Assembly: GCA_030770545.1 (NCBI GenBank) | Contig: CM061097.1 | Coordinates: forward strand, 744,501-808,500 | Source of the DNA: Macropodus opercularis | Taxonomy: Eukaryota > Chordata > Actinopteri > Anabantiformes > Osphronemidae | DNA: 64,000 nucleotides | Direction of reading: 5' to 3' | Part shown: piece by piece, positions 1 through 11,938 of the stretch | How positions within the stretch are numbered: position 1 is the first letter of the stretch | How the letters are laid out: each line of letters begins with the position of its first letter | Made by a program: the position numbers and the translations under genes | Notes under the pieces: generated by a model | Databases searched by the model: none | The model's input: only the letters and a program-made list of their open reading frames with translations | Told to the model about the DNA's origin: nothing

Positions 1-1123
1 GGAAACGCTGCTCTCTCGATCACCTTCATATAGAGAAAACACTGACCTGAAGAGAGAACATAACAGGTCATATGCTGCACCACTGTAAGACTATGGACTA
101 ATACTTCACATTCTATTGAGATTGGATGAGAACATCAGCAGGACGTCCTTTGTGTCTGCAGCTCGACACATAGAAACGTTACCTTTCTCCTCTCTGATGG
201 TGGCGTACTGGCTGTTGGCCAGAGGACAGGACGAGCGGTTGCACATCCCAGTGATGTTGTATTCATTACGACAGAAGTTCTGAGTCTTTGTCCTGATTAA
301 AGGGATGACACAGAAAGAACCGATACAGAATCACACCTCTGGTTCATTTAATTATTCTCAACCTTTTAAGAAAATTAAAGGTCAAACATCGGCACTTTGT
401 TTATAACTAGCATGCTAACACCATGCTCTTTATACATATGTGAAACATGTGCAAGTCAATTTCAAATGCAAAGCTGTCGACTTAAAACCTCTACGCTGCT
501 GAACATTCAGATCACTGAGATCGAATAACTCACTTACTTCACTTTAAAGGAGCAGAACTGTTTGTTTCCAACGATGTCCCAGATCACCTGCAGGAAAGAG
601 ATGAGAGCTTGGCCTTAATGTTGTAATCTATCCACCGAGCATTTATTTACTAAACAGCCAGAAAACATGTCACCGAGTCATAAACTCTATATGGAACTCA
701 AGCCATTTACTGCGTGTGCACCGGGGCCAGTTAAAGCTGGGAACAAAACGGGCATTGACTTAGAAGGAAAAGAAACAACTAGAATAAAAATGCGAAATAA
801 GACACGAGATGAATAACAAATTCAAGGAGACTGATGTGTGTGAGTGAAAGCGAACATAACACGTGTGTAAATAGAACTGCACGGTTGTTTTCATTGTTTC
901 ATGCGTATGTTCATATTGAAATATAAAAACACCGATGTATCAAATAATGTAACATCCATCCATACACAGTAAAGAGTGTTTACCATTAATAAAGTAAGGA
1001 CAGCGACAAAAGACGAGCCAGAATCAGCATATTTCAGCTACCGCTAAGCTAACGTCCGGCTAGCGGCGGCACAGCTACAACTAATTCGCGTTAAATCAGT
1101 TGACTTACGTCGTCGTGCTGCAT
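1..1123 (-). CDS. mak16: mak16, ribosome biogenesis factor (5' part, runs off the left edge)
   Basis: MAK16 is a nucleolar protein needed for maturation of the large ribosomal subunit. Four coding exons are visible, read right to left: 1109-1123, 538-587, 183-292 and 46 down to beyond base 1. All have GT-AG borders and phases agree. The start reads MQHDDV, then VIWDIVGNKQFCSFK, then TKTQNFCRNEYNITGMCNRS and NSQYATIREEK, then GQCFLYMKVIERAAF. This is the conserved N-terminus of MAK16, including the cysteines of its Ribosomal_L28e-like region. The ATG at 1123-1121 is chosen because the MQHDD start is strongly conserved. The first coding exon has only 15 coding bases. The gene continues left of the window, so the C-terminal half is not seen. 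Family assignment is very safe; exon ends are by eye. Confidence 0.93.
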
Positions 1124-1330
1124 TTTCCTCCTTAGACTCACACCCTCACCAACAAACTAACAATTTACCTTAGTTATAATAAATACGCTGATACAAAGTT
1201 GTGTTAAAGTTTCTCTATCCACGAAGCCACATGTACACTCGGAGAGCCGCCATTCCTGTTTGATGGACCCTAAGACGTCTCATCTCGGTTGACAACGTGA
1301 AGTATCGCGATACTAGGCTTTATAACAAAC
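1124..1330 (-). promoter_or_regulatory. mak16 promoter with a TATCGCGATA palindrome
   Basis: The stretch upstream of the mak16 start is CpG-richer than its surroundings. At 1301-1314 it carries a perfect 14-bp palindrome, AGTATCGCGATACT. The core fits the TMTCGCGANR vertebrate promoter motif that is bound by BANP-type factors. A GCCGCCAT (YY1-like) element lies at about 1247. Both are common at CpG-island promoters of housekeeping genes. The transcription start is not determined. Confidence 0.5.
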
Positions 1331-1935
1331 ACACCAGTAAACTCCAGCACAATGTATCTATGTATGTACGTATGTATATATATATGTACATTTATGTATG
1401 TATGAGTTGTATGTGGTGGGTCCATCTCAACACGAGCTAACAGCTACTAAAGGCTCCGTCAGCACCACAGGGAACATTGAGATGGTTGTTGTTGTTGACG
1501 CATATTAGACACGACACAAAGTCCGATGAAATGTGAGACCTCGTGCGTAACGACGCTTGTTTCTTTCTGTTTACGTTCAGCTGAGAGCAGCATGAATATG
1601 ACGTCACGTATCAATCTATGAAACTTCCGGTTCATGATCAGATGGTCTGAGGCGCGAAGCGTAACAAGGAAGTGTCGCACCTTTTCACGGAGCCGCCGTG
1701 AACGCACCAATCATCACGTGTATGAATGGGAAGAATCATTATCTCTATTCAGGCAGCGGAGAAGCAGACTCTATTCCCTCTCCCCCTCCTTGACTGACGG
1801 TGTCTCCATTCAACCATCGCTTTTAATGTTTCATGGCCACGTTATATCCACGTTAACATAGTCTGACATTTCTAAGTCAGTTAAAGAAGGATTCTATAAG
1901 GATTAACCAATAAAATCAAATGTCATATCGGAAGC
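1331..1935. other. Spacer, no gene seen
   Basis: A short TATG/TATA-rich low-complexity run lies at about 1352-1410. Short open frames exist on both strands around 1460-1860, but none shows a recognisable domain or splice context. I see nothing further here. Confidence 0.4.
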
Positions 1936-2046
1936 GATGCATTATGGGAGGAGTCTACAGCGACACCTGGTGTTGTAGAGGAAAACAACTCTCCATCACG
2001 TTTATCACCTACATTCAGTGGCCACTTTAAACACTGTTCTGCTCTG
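1936..2046. repeat. Dispersed repeat, copy A
   Basis: This block shares several stretches, in the same order, with a block at about 3270-3490: GCATTATGG, ACACCTGGTGTTG, AGAGGAAAACAAC and CAGTGGCCACTTTAA. Copy B has extra sequence between the shared stretches, so the two are diverged copies of one interspersed element. The GTGGCCACTTTA stretch recalls an interspersed element common in fish genomes; I cannot place its class. Confidence 0.55.
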
Positions 2047-2521
2047 TACTGTAACCTGAACCAGGTTCTTCCGACAAACTGCAAGATGTGGAATGATCTG
2101 GTTTCCTTCCTCCATCACTGCAAGAACTATTGTAGTGCTGCGGATGTGCAACAACTCATATATGACTCCTATTTTTTATTTGTCCGCATACAGTTTTTAT
2201 TTTTATAGATCTTGTCTGCTCTGCTGCTGAAACTAAGAAACATCTCCACTGTGGAAACAATAAAGATCTATCGCATCTAAACATTTTATTTATTGCACAC
2301 GATGACATAACACAAGTTTCTGATATAAGAGATAATGTGTCATTAATCTATAGACTGTTATAGAGGTAGGGGCGAAGGGCGGCGTCTCCAGTCTCTGCTC
2401 AGCCAGCTCACGTTATACCAATCTAAACATAATCTAACATCTTTAAGTTGCTTAAAGAAAGAAAGGAAGGAAGATAGATAAGATCAGGTCATTCTTTATT
2501 TATCCACAAGGGGGAAATTCA

Positions 2522-2641
<120 letters not shown>

Positions 2642-2660
2642 TTGTGTTTGCAGTTGATGC

Positions 2661-2725
2661 AAGGAAGGAAGGAAGGAAGGAAGGAAGGAAGGAAGGAAGG
2701 AAGGAAGGAAGGAAGGAAGGAAGGA

Positions 2726-2793
<68 letters not shown>

Positions 2794-2794
2794 A
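2661..2794. repeat. (GGAA)n passing into (GAAA)n microsatellite
   Basis: A perfect GGAA array runs from 2661 to about 2726 and changes directly into a GAAA array to about 2794. Only 20 bp of unique sequence separate it from the CAGG array. The junction probably arose when a point change inside GGAA was itself amplified. The plus strand is almost pure purine, which can favour triplex structure. Confidence 0.95.
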
Positions 2795-2805
2795 GAAAAA
2801 AGCAC

Positions 2806-3228
2806 CAAATTCCTGTTCATCTGACAGAGAACCTCACCTGGTCACTCAACACCAGCGCCATCACCAAGAAAGCCCAGCAGCGCCTCTACTTCCTGGGAAG
2901 GCTGAAGGGCCACCGCCCTGCCCCCCATCCTGACTGTGTTCTACAAAGGGACCTTCGAGAGCATCCTGAGCTAAGCCAACAGGCCTGTGGATGACCCCAG
3001 ACACTGGAACCGGAGCAACCGCTGCTATTACATTTCTTTGCACATCACATTCTTGCACCATACTTTTCTACATCGGTGCTAAGTGTCCTTTGTCTGTGCT
3101 ATGTTTGCCACTTTAGCGTGACTAAGACAAACTCCTGTCCTGGCTCTTAATTTAACTCTTTATTGTGTTTATGTGGCACCAGGTCTGTGTCAGCTATATG
3201 TGGTTGAATGGCAATAAAGCATCTGGAT
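2806..3228 (+). mobile_element. 3' fragment of a non-LTR retrotransposon (L2/Rex1-like)
   Basis: Just after the microsatellite the plus strand reads LTENLTWSLNTSAITKKAQQ then RLYFLGRLKG. This is the end of the reverse-transcriptase region typical of fish L2/Rex1-like LINEs. Frameshifts follow, then an untranslated tail ending in AATAAAGCATCTGGATCT at about 3212-3229. The 5' part is missing, as expected from 5' truncation during insertion. No intact ORF remains, so the copy is dead. The clade is my judgement from remembered motifs. Confidence 0.65.
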
Positions 3229-3269
3229 CTCGAAGAAGAAAGAAACACAGATAAAATCGTGTAAGGAGG

Positions 3270-3490
3270 AGAAATGCATTATGGAAGTGGATGCCTGAAA
3301 AACGAATCTTTAGCCACACCTGGTGTTGCAGAGGAAAACAACGCTCACCCGGGACCTTCTCACTGTGAGGCCACCACACCACCGTGCCAGCCTTCCGTCA
3401 CTTTCAGTAATACTCTAATTACTTTATTTACAGTGGCTAAAAACTAGGTGCGATGCACCTGCAATCAGTGGCCACTTTAATAGGAACACC
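3270..3490. repeat. Dispersed repeat, copy B
   Basis: Counterpart of the block at 1936-2046, with the same ordered anchors (GCATTATGG, ACACCTGGTGTTG, AGAGGAAAACAAC, CAGTGGCCACTTTAA). It has about 110 bp of additional sequence between the last two anchors, so this may be the fuller copy. The two copies flank the microsatellite and LINE fragment in direct orientation. Confidence 0.55.
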
Positions 3491-3644
3491 TGTACAGTCT
3501 AGGAGCTTTAATGGTCCATTTAGCAGCTCATTACTCGGTTTTGTGGGATGTATTAATCCTGATATAGTGAGTGTCGGGGAGAGAGGCTGCAGCTGAGCTG
3601 AGATGCACTGAGACAGAAGCAACAGACATGTCAGTGAAAAACAG

Positions 3645-6235
3645 AAAAGGTTTATTATAGTAAATGGAGGGAGATTCTCATGGCTGTACAACACTGGCAT
3701 CCGCAGTTGGCACTTTTTAAGGGCACAGTCCAGCCAGAAACAGAACTCGCATGGGTCATCACAGCTTCATCTGTAAACGTCAGTTCTGTTTGTTGGGGTC
3801 CTTTCAGCGTCTGAGACAAATGGAGCAAAACAAAGAAAAACAAAGGCACCAAAAGCTACAAGAGACCAACAACTGAAGACTCCACAACATGCAACTCACA
3901 CCGATTTACACGCATGCAAAAACAACACGGCTCTGAACAGGGGCTGCTCCACGACGCATGCACATCAACGCCTCTCTGGAAACACACGTCTCCACCAGAG
4001 GCCGAAGATGCAAAGATCCACCCAACATCTCATGGCTCAGCAGCCTGGACACAGGAACTTACACAGCTGTTTAACAGCCCACAACACCCACGTACAGCGG
4101 CCCAGTTCTCAACGGACCTACATGGGCTGGTTTCTCGGTTTGACAGAACTTGTCAGAACAGACCCAGCGTTGTTGACATAACCTCCAGAGCCAAGTCTAC
4201 CTATAACTGAAAGCTGCCCTTCTTTGACATGTTATCACCAAAAACTTAGTTGAAGCCACTAAATGATGCCCTGACGCGGATCAGAACAACGTGTCACACG
4301 TCTTTGCTTTTGATAGAACAGATGCTGCATATGATTAAATGGCAGAAAAGCAGGTGTTAATACTTCAGAATCTACTGCTGAACGACAACTGCTCCTCCAC
4401 GTTTCAGCTTTCACTGCAGACAGGGATGAGGATCCCAATATTCTGTCAATAACGTGTCATCGCTGTAGAAAGTTGGAACTAAATGAACATAGTCCAGTCC
4501 AGTATGATGCCGCCTTCAACTCTGACCCAAAGAGTCCACATAACGTTACAGTTTCACATGAACTGAACCGGGATCAGGCAGCTCGACTGATGATGATGCT
4601 CCAGTAGCTCCAGTGAGTCGTTACAAACAAAAACGACCAGTGTTGGTGCCTCTGAAGTTTGACCGTTAAACCAGATAAACCACAATCATCCTGCTGCCAA
4701 CTGGATCATGTACAGTTTATACAGAACAGATAATATGCAAAGAAACGTCCGTATCAAACATATAGACAACGACGATACAGCTCGTCCATATGAAACACAA
4801 TCACTGTAAAGAGCCACAACAGAGGACACAGCAACTACAAATCAACTTCCAGCTGACGGTGTGACTGGAGCCAGTGAGGACGACCTTCGCTGGGAGGAAC
4901 CGCCCCAGACAGTCGGCACCACTGGTCTGAGACCACTTCAGAGATGGTTGGAGGTGATTAAAGGGACAATGGGCAACGGTTCGTTTATGTGAGGAGAATG
5001 AAGACGCCTCCTCTTTCTGCATCTTTTTGCTGCGTAAACCCCAGATGTTACTTTCTCTTGACATTTATAAGCAGCATATGAACATAAACTACACGCCTTT
5101 ACTACGATGAAGTCTGAAGATGTTTGCGTTATACGACCGTGTTCTTACATCTAAGCTGAAGGATCATCTGTTTGGGACCTGATCAGAACATGTGGTGTAA
5201 TGAAGTGTGAATGTTCACATGCGGCTGATTAACACGGTTACATTGGTACAGGACACACCATCACCTGTTTCCAGCTGTGCTTTAACCAGACTCCATTCAA
5301 AAAACATCTACATTAGTTAATATGGCCGTTAAGGACGACTCAATACTTTTTTGAAATCTTTTTGGCACAAATATAAAAAAGGTGGAAAACCATGAGCTGA
5401 ATTATGGACTTTTAAAAACCCACATCGGTCAAACTGTTTGTGAACCAAGGCGGCAGGAACAACTAAAACAGGAAGTGCCAGGCAGCGTGATGCCATTTAA
5501 ACAATGCAAATTAAACACGACAACATGAAGGTTTCCTTACAAATCTGCAAGAACAAATAAAAAATAGAAAAACAAGCCAGTCCACGTCCTTCAGTTACAC
5601 CATCAGGGTCTTTGTACATTTGGTGACCTGTGGTACAGAGGGGCGGGGCCAGTTGACGGACATCCCTACTGTCCAATCAAAGCTTCAATGAAGATGGGGA
5701 CTCACAGCTGAGAGCAGGTGATGGTTCGCTACTTTTTGTTAGTACCGCTCCAGGTTCTTCATGCTCCAACGTCCCCACCCGTCATTAACCCTGTAGACGC
5801 CGCCCCCCTCCTCGGGTAATGGCTCTGAAGTGGTCTGGCAGGGACAGACCGGGTCTTAGATGGGTTCCCACCACCTCCGACTGGTTTCTGTCTGCAGGGG
5901 CCTCAGGGTCCTCGCACATCTCTGAATGATGTGAAATGGAGAATTTTCAAAGTAGACTTGTTTAGACGCTCGGTTCACTCTGTGTCGTTTGGGGCTTCAC
6001 ACTGGTTCTGGAGGAATCCTCCTAAACAAATGTGACAGATGAATGATGGACCACCTCAGTGAAGCTGCTTTGTAGTCCGTCTGTTGGTCTTCCTGTCTTT
6101 AAGGCGTTTCTCGTATCACCTGTGTTCACAGGCCGAGTCCCAGGATGTTTTAAACCGTACATGTGGGGGTTCTGGTGGGTTCTGGGTGAATCTATGTGGG
6201 TCTCAGTTAGTCTTTTACAGGGGACCGTTGTGGTC
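3645..6235 (-). other. spin1 3' UTR (probable)
   Basis: No coding sequence is recognisable between the spin1 stop codon and about 3.65 kb. On the minus strand a consensus AATAAA (seen as TTTATT at 3651-3656) could end a UTR of about 2.6 kb. Long 3' UTRs are usual for spindlin transcripts. Short open frames inside are not supported. The true cleavage site needs transcript data. Confidence 0.5.
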
Positions 6236-8283
6236 TTAGGAGGTCTTGACCAGGTCGTAGACGTAGATGTGGAAGTCATCATCAAACTTGATGAAGTACA
6301 CGGACGGTTTGGCCTCCACCTGATGGATCACCATGCCCGACCGCTTCCCTCCGTCCTCTTTGGCGTACTCCACCTGTTTGCCCACCAAGCTGTCGACCAC
6401 CTCACCGGGCTCACGCTCTGCCGCCACATTGTCATCTGCCCAAAGAAAGACAAAATTACTGGGTGGTTGTTCTTCAGTGGAAACGCTACAGAGCAGATAA
6501 GTGTCCGACCTTACGGCTGAAGACACGCGTGACATTCTGCAGAAGCATGTGCTACAATATGTGGGTGAGGGAACAGGTGTTAGCGCTTTGAACATGCTCC
6601 AGGTGTTTCAGTAACAACCACAGTTACTGCACGCTGTCGTGGCAGTTCTGGAATAGAGAGCGAAACCATAGCAACCACCGTGTCATCGTGGTTCCAGAGC
6701 CCGACTCTCCAAAAGTCACAAGCTAAGTGTAAGCAGTGTGTAGTGTTCCTAACACTCACTGGAGTCGGGCATGATGCGAAGGTCTCCTTCCTTGTAGTCA
6801 TCCAGCAGCTGGTACATGTAGAGAACCGGGTCTTTCTCATAGGTGATGTAGAACCAGGTAGTCATGATGGGAGCTCGAGCCAGAACCATTCCCCTCCACT
6901 CTTCTTTTGGGCCATCTTCTGTCTCGAACATGTGTTCTACTGCCTTACCGATGATCGTGTCCGCCAGCAGCGAGTCGCTCACTCGGGCCGGAGCTGGACC
7001 GGACAAAGACAGGAACAGTTAGTAACACAGAAGAACCCAGATAGCGCAGGGACAGCCCGTGTCAGAGTGGCTCCTCACCCACTCTGTCGGGCAGCACCTC
7101 CAGCCCCACCACCCGCTCGTCGTTGTACAGCTCCAGGCCGTAGATGCAGTCGAAGCCGTCGTACTTGATCAGGTAGAGCGAGGGGTTAACGGGAACCTGG
7201 TCCAGGACCGTCCCCTTCCACTGAGACGACTTACCTGAAAGAACCCACACACATTTATCAGGCTGTGCTTCACAGAAACACTACCGGACCGGCCTTAAGG
7301 TGCAGACGGGTCCAGCACATGTGTGACCGGGTCAAGCCACGGGTCAACATGTAGCAACCAGCTCTCATTCACTAGTGTGATGCTTTTAATGACACACTAT
7401 GACACGCTGTCATCAGCGTCTTTGTTCCTTGTTTTCTAATAAATTTATATAGAAATACAGATTTTAGAAAATGAATGTTTGCATTAATATTAACTGGTTA
7501 AATGTATCCATTTGCCTCAGAGTCTCAGCTCTTCTCTCACCATGAACACATACAAAGAAACAAAAACGTTTCATCATTTATCAGCTGTTGTAGCTTCGAT
7601 GCTTCGCCGCGTCACCAATAAGCTTGAGTGGCTTTTTGTAAATTCTGTGTCTGAGCAAGTCTCTCCCCGGGGTCCGAGCTCTGGACTTTGATGCGTCTTC
7701 GACATGTCAGCGTCAGTTAAATCCAACTTACTGCCTTCCTTCCAGATGTGCTGGATCCTGCAGCCCACAATGTTTCTTCTGGGCTGAGCGAGAGTCTTAC
7801 TGGGACCGACACTGGTCCTCTGTTTCCTGTAGGGAGAAAAAGACAGACAGCTGATGAGGCAAGGAGACAAAACGAAGACAGGGAACAAAAAGACACAAGA
7901 ACACCGTTCTTATTTAGTTCTAGAACAGACAGCAGTTTGTCGTCACACTTACTTATGTGAATTCTTTTTCTTCATCATATTTGCAGAAACACCTGAATGT
8001 CCTGAAACACACAAACACACAGTCAACATCTCCAGCTGTGGTGCGTTCATGGACTCTCCACCTACAGGTCTAGCAACACCCGGAGCTGAAGCAGAAGAAC
8101 GAATGACAGTGTTTTTATATTGATCCTGAACGACATTAAGCAATAAATATAATTTCCTAACTTACAGGCCCAATGGAGACAAGTTTTATTTAAATTTGTA
8201 TCAGGTGTGACCGTATCTGCGTTTCACTCACCTCCGTCGGCTCGGGGCCGTGGGGCCGCTGGGCTCTTGAATGGGGTCTTCAT
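6236..8283 (-). CDS. spin1: Spindlin-1, reader of methylated histone H3
   Basis: Spindlin binds trimethylated H3K4 (with asymmetric H3R8 methylation) through three Tudor-like Spin/Ssty repeats and promotes transcription, including rRNA and Wnt targets. Six coding exons in order: 8232-8283, 7953-8001, 7732-7826, 7079-7234, 6760-6993, 6236-6435. Phases agree and give 261 residues, against 262 in mammals. The start MKTPF is the conserved spindlin N-terminus. It is followed by GVSANMMKK, then PRRNIVGCRIQHIWKEG (repeat 1), then GKAVEHMFETED with WFYITYEKDPVLYMYQLLDD (repeat 2), then GKQVEYAKEDGGKRSGMVIH and FDDDFHIYVYDLVKTS before the stop (repeat 3). Aromatic-cage regions look intact. A non-coding 5' exon probably lies near 10.65 kb. 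It could be either teleost spindlin-1 co-orthologue. Confidence 0.96.
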
Positions 8284-10640
8284 TCATCCACCTGTAGGAG
8301 GGGCAGCCAACAAGGCCGCTGGTCGAGGATATCCGCTGGGAGAAGGGCTTAGTGAGACCAGCGGAGGGTGGGGGGCTGAGGCTGCATACAGGGGGGGCGG
8401 GGGAGGGAGGAGGGTAGGGAAAGGAGGTGGTGGTGGGAAAAGGAGCACCAGGACTTACACTGGGCCCTAAGCCGACTGCATAGAGGCTGGGAACACACTA
8501 ATACCTGGAGACCCGATGATGACACTGCCTGAGAAGGAAAAAACAAACCTAATTAATTTGTACTTACACACTGATCTGTATTCATTTTTGTTTTTTTATT
8601 TTTTGACCACAAAATTAGGCTTATTTCCTGGTAATGTACATGCTCCTTATTGATCATTTATGGGTTTGTTGTCAGATGCTTCAACTCAAATAAGTAATTC
8701 AAAAGTTCAATAATTGGTAAATGTTGGGTCAATAAAATGTTTCATGTTTCTTCTGACAACACTGTTTGAATAGATGGTTTTATCCGCTGTAGATCAGTGT
8801 CAGCAGCAGGTGACAGGAGATGAAGCAACCATCCTCTGAGAATGTTTCCTCCGGTACAATGTGACGCAGCCTCCACTGCTGAACACTTACAGCCACAGGA
8901 TCAGTCCTGATGTTTACAGCTGTGTCCCGACAAAAGACCACGCCAACAACCACAACAGAGGACACACACCAGGACCAGAACCGGGACCGGGACCGAGACC
9001 AGAAGACCTTTACTACACCGGGACCAGAAATGGAAAAACGTTTCCACACCGGAACCAGGACTAGAAGACCGGAGCCAAGACCAGCAGACCGGTCCACCAC
9101 TGTACGATGCAGACACCACCTCAGTCCAGTTCTACTAGTCTGACATTAGCGCCACTCAGCTGTGAACAACACTGACTTGACCAAAATGACTTAATCCTGA
9201 AAGACTGAAAGACAAACTGACCATGAGAAGTAAATCCAGTAAATCCAGCAGGCTCATCTTCAACTGGGCAAAGTAAAGATACAATCATGCACAGAGCTGC
9301 AAAGTGACCAGAAATCGTACTAAAGTGCAGGAATTCTTCATTATATCTTAGTTACAGAAAGAATATTGTTGATTTTGTGTTCAACTAATCTGAGCATGTG
9401 ATGCGGATTAAAGTGTTGCAGAGCCGAGGAGGAAATGACAAAATGCTACTTAACAACTGGTTGAATATTCTCTGCTCAAAGTCAACACGGTTCTGAACCG
9501 TTTGTCTAGAATGAAACCAAAAAACTTGCTGGCAAACTCACCAATTTTAAGCTTAGCTGCTGATAAATAAGCCCTACTTAACTAAACCCCCGTGTGTGCT
9601 GGACTTAAACTACTACGACTTGTATCCTGCCTTTCTGTGGCCATGACAGTTTGACGGTTGGTTCAGCAAAAGCATTATTAAAGCTACAATAATACTGTAA
9701 CGTTATTCAGTTCTGCTAGAAACTGCTTCGATTTGTTATTACTCACTCAAGCATTTGTTCCTTCTCTTTTCTCCCTGAAAACAAGTCCAGCACATGTTAA
9801 AAGCTCAATCACAGCCTCTCCTGTCGGGCGTCATGGTGGTCCCAGCAAACAACGCAGTGACACTAAAGTAATGTGAAGAAGTCCCACTTTGAAATGAATG
9901 ACTAAAGTCTACACTAAGGAAATTAAGAACTAAGCATAATTTTAGATGAGCTACTGAGAATAACATCGATGTTTCTTTCCAAGAATAACAGTCATAGATA
10001 CTAGAAACTCAGCAGCAGGTGACGTGCGCTGGAGGACAGGTCCCCCAGGTCTGGGCCGTGGGACCAGCCGGACCCTCAGGACAAGAACCACTGAGCATCA
10101 CTGAACCTGGGTTTGGAGCAGTGACACTTCAGTGAGAGCAGTGTTTCTTCCCAAACACATTGTTTTAGTGTATTTGCATAATTATGACCCATCACGGCCT
10201 CCACCACCACCGAAAACAACAACTCTGCCACCAACAACCCTCTATCATCCCCACTGACACAACCTCCTCCAGACTAACGTGGATTTCCCCTGGAAGAGCT
10301 CAGACCTTGAAGGTGACACGACCATGAATGCAGCAGGGCTTCATTATCAGCTGCTGTGACTTCACGCTTGTTTCAGTAAATGGTAACGATGACGAACCAA
10401 AGGTCACCGTTTCGCCTCCGCACACTGACACCGCAAGCCGATCAAATGCGTGCACAGGTAATTGGTTAACAAGCGGCGGCCATATTGCGCCAGTATTTAC
10501 AAAACCCGCATCGGTGCAAAAACAGGCGCAAGCGAACAAAGGGAGAGGGAGGTGTGCTAGGCGAAACGCAGGCGCTAAGCTAGCTGCTTCGCGGTAAAAC
10601 ATCCAACCGTCCAAACGGGCCCGGGTACCGGCCGGCGACA
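8284..10640 (-). other. spin1 5' intron(s), no other gene seen
   Basis: From the start-codon exon to the CpG-rich block near 10.6 kb I find no conserved coding sequence. It holds a G-rich tract (8362-8440) and an imperfect GGACCN-type repeat at about 8965-9090, which reads as CCAGAACCGGGACCGGGACC and variants. Short open frames across that repeat are artefacts. Confidence 0.5.
8362..8440 (+). repeat. G-rich tract with quadruplex potential
   Basis: The plus strand has many runs of three to seven G: GGAGGGTGGGGGGC, then GGGGGGGCGGGGGAGGGAGG, then AGGGTAGGG. This meets the usual G-quadruplex pattern several times over. In spin1 pre-mRNA the tract would be C-rich, so any quadruplex would form on the template DNA just upstream of the start-codon exon. 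Confidence 0.75.
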
Positions 10641-10800
10641 GTTTCTTACCGATACAGTGATCAGTGTTGCTGCACAATCCCGATCAACCACTGCGGCTCC
10701 AAATTGATCCGCTGTGCCTCCGTTTGAGTTCTCCGCTGCGTCAAGTTAACATAGCCAAGATGGAGGGCGACCGGAAACAAGGGGAATGTTTTCACAATAA
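10440..10800 (-). promoter_or_regulatory. spin1 promoter and 5' non-coding exon (predicted)
   Basis: The block is CpG-rich between AT-rich flanks. On the minus strand a good splice donor (CGGTAAGAAAC, GT at 10649-10648) lies downstream of CpG-rich sequence, which suits the end of a non-coding first exon. YY1-like elements (GGCGGCCATATTGCG near 10485; AAGATGG near 10758) are present. No coding frame continues into it. The assignment to spin1 is inferred from direction and position. Confidence 0.45.
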
Positions 10801-11399
10801 CACATTCACACATGAATGAGGGGAAATGACCGATCAGCTGTTTCATTAGAAAATGAACTCATCACTTGTCTACAGCTATAATCAAATATTCTGATACCTG
10901 CAGGGTTGAAAATGACTCCGGAGGTTCTAAGCTCAATGTTGTTTACAACATTGGTATGACATTGTATATTTGTGCGTTTGGCTTATTTATCTGATCTGGA
11001 CTGACTGGACTTTGCTAATTTTTCTGTTTATGTGATCCAGAAACGTAGATATTAGTTCAACACTCCCGTTGTAAAAGAAGACTCGCCGGAAGCAGTATTA
11101 CTGAGGGTCGATGGCTTGACAATGGTTGTTGTGCAGGTTTGCATTGACGCCAAACATTCTTGCACGGCCTAGTCCCGCCTTTCTTCCTCTTGCTAAATAG
11201 TGATCCAGGCGAATGTTGGACGCTCAGACTTCCTGCCATATACTGAGAATCACTATTGACCTGTTTTCTATTCAGCTGCAGCCATTACACCAAAGCAGCC
11301 ACAAGACGAGCAGCAGTTCGTGTAAATACGTTCGAAGTTTTATGATAACGGCAGTCTGCAATTTATTCAGTGCCCACGTACTAACCAAATCCGGGTTGT

Positions 11400-11938
11400 A
11401 ATGCGCACGGAGCTCAGCAGGCGGCGCGCTCTGGACTAGATGTGCAGACTGTTTAACATATGGGCTGACCCAAAGTCAGATCTGTTAGCTGCGCAATGCG
11501 CAGCAGAGATTGGAAAATGAACAAGAGCTGATCTGTGAGCAGCTAAATTCGCGCGCCATTGCATTATGCGTTCGAGTTGTAGCCAGAGACATCCCAGTGG
11601 GGAGGTGTTTACCCCGCTATAATAATAGTTGACTAAAGGAGGCGATAACACCGCTCACCCAGGAGACCGCGAGGTGAGGAACTGTTAAATCACTATCAAC
11701 GCAAAGGAATGTAGGTAAAAACCTTAAGCCAAGCCCCTGCACAGTTTGTCCGTCTGTCAGCGAGACTAGTTTGAGCCGGGTCCATGATAGCGCAGCAGAA
11801 ACGTAGTTCTAATCCACACAGCGGAGCACCCTGGAAGAGACGAGGACACCCAAGGAGGATGGCGAGCAATACGACCTTGATGTGAAAATAGTTACAGCAA
11901 GGTGTGAGATAAACCGGGAGAAAATCGAGGCCAGCGAC
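11400..11938 (+). promoter_or_regulatory. mfsd14b promoter and 5' UTR region (predicted)
   Basis: This CpG-containing block leads into the first coding exon of the transporter gene. At about 11491-11506 it has an NRF1-like palindrome CTGCGCAATGCGCAG, with one base more than the ideal spacing. The spin1 5' exon is about 1 kb away on the other strand, so the two genes are loosely head-to-head. Confidence 0.4.

Noticed and set aside
6059..7168. Plus-strand open frames of 150-160 residues over the spin1 exons.
   Set aside because: They are antisense shadows of strongly conserved spindlin exons.
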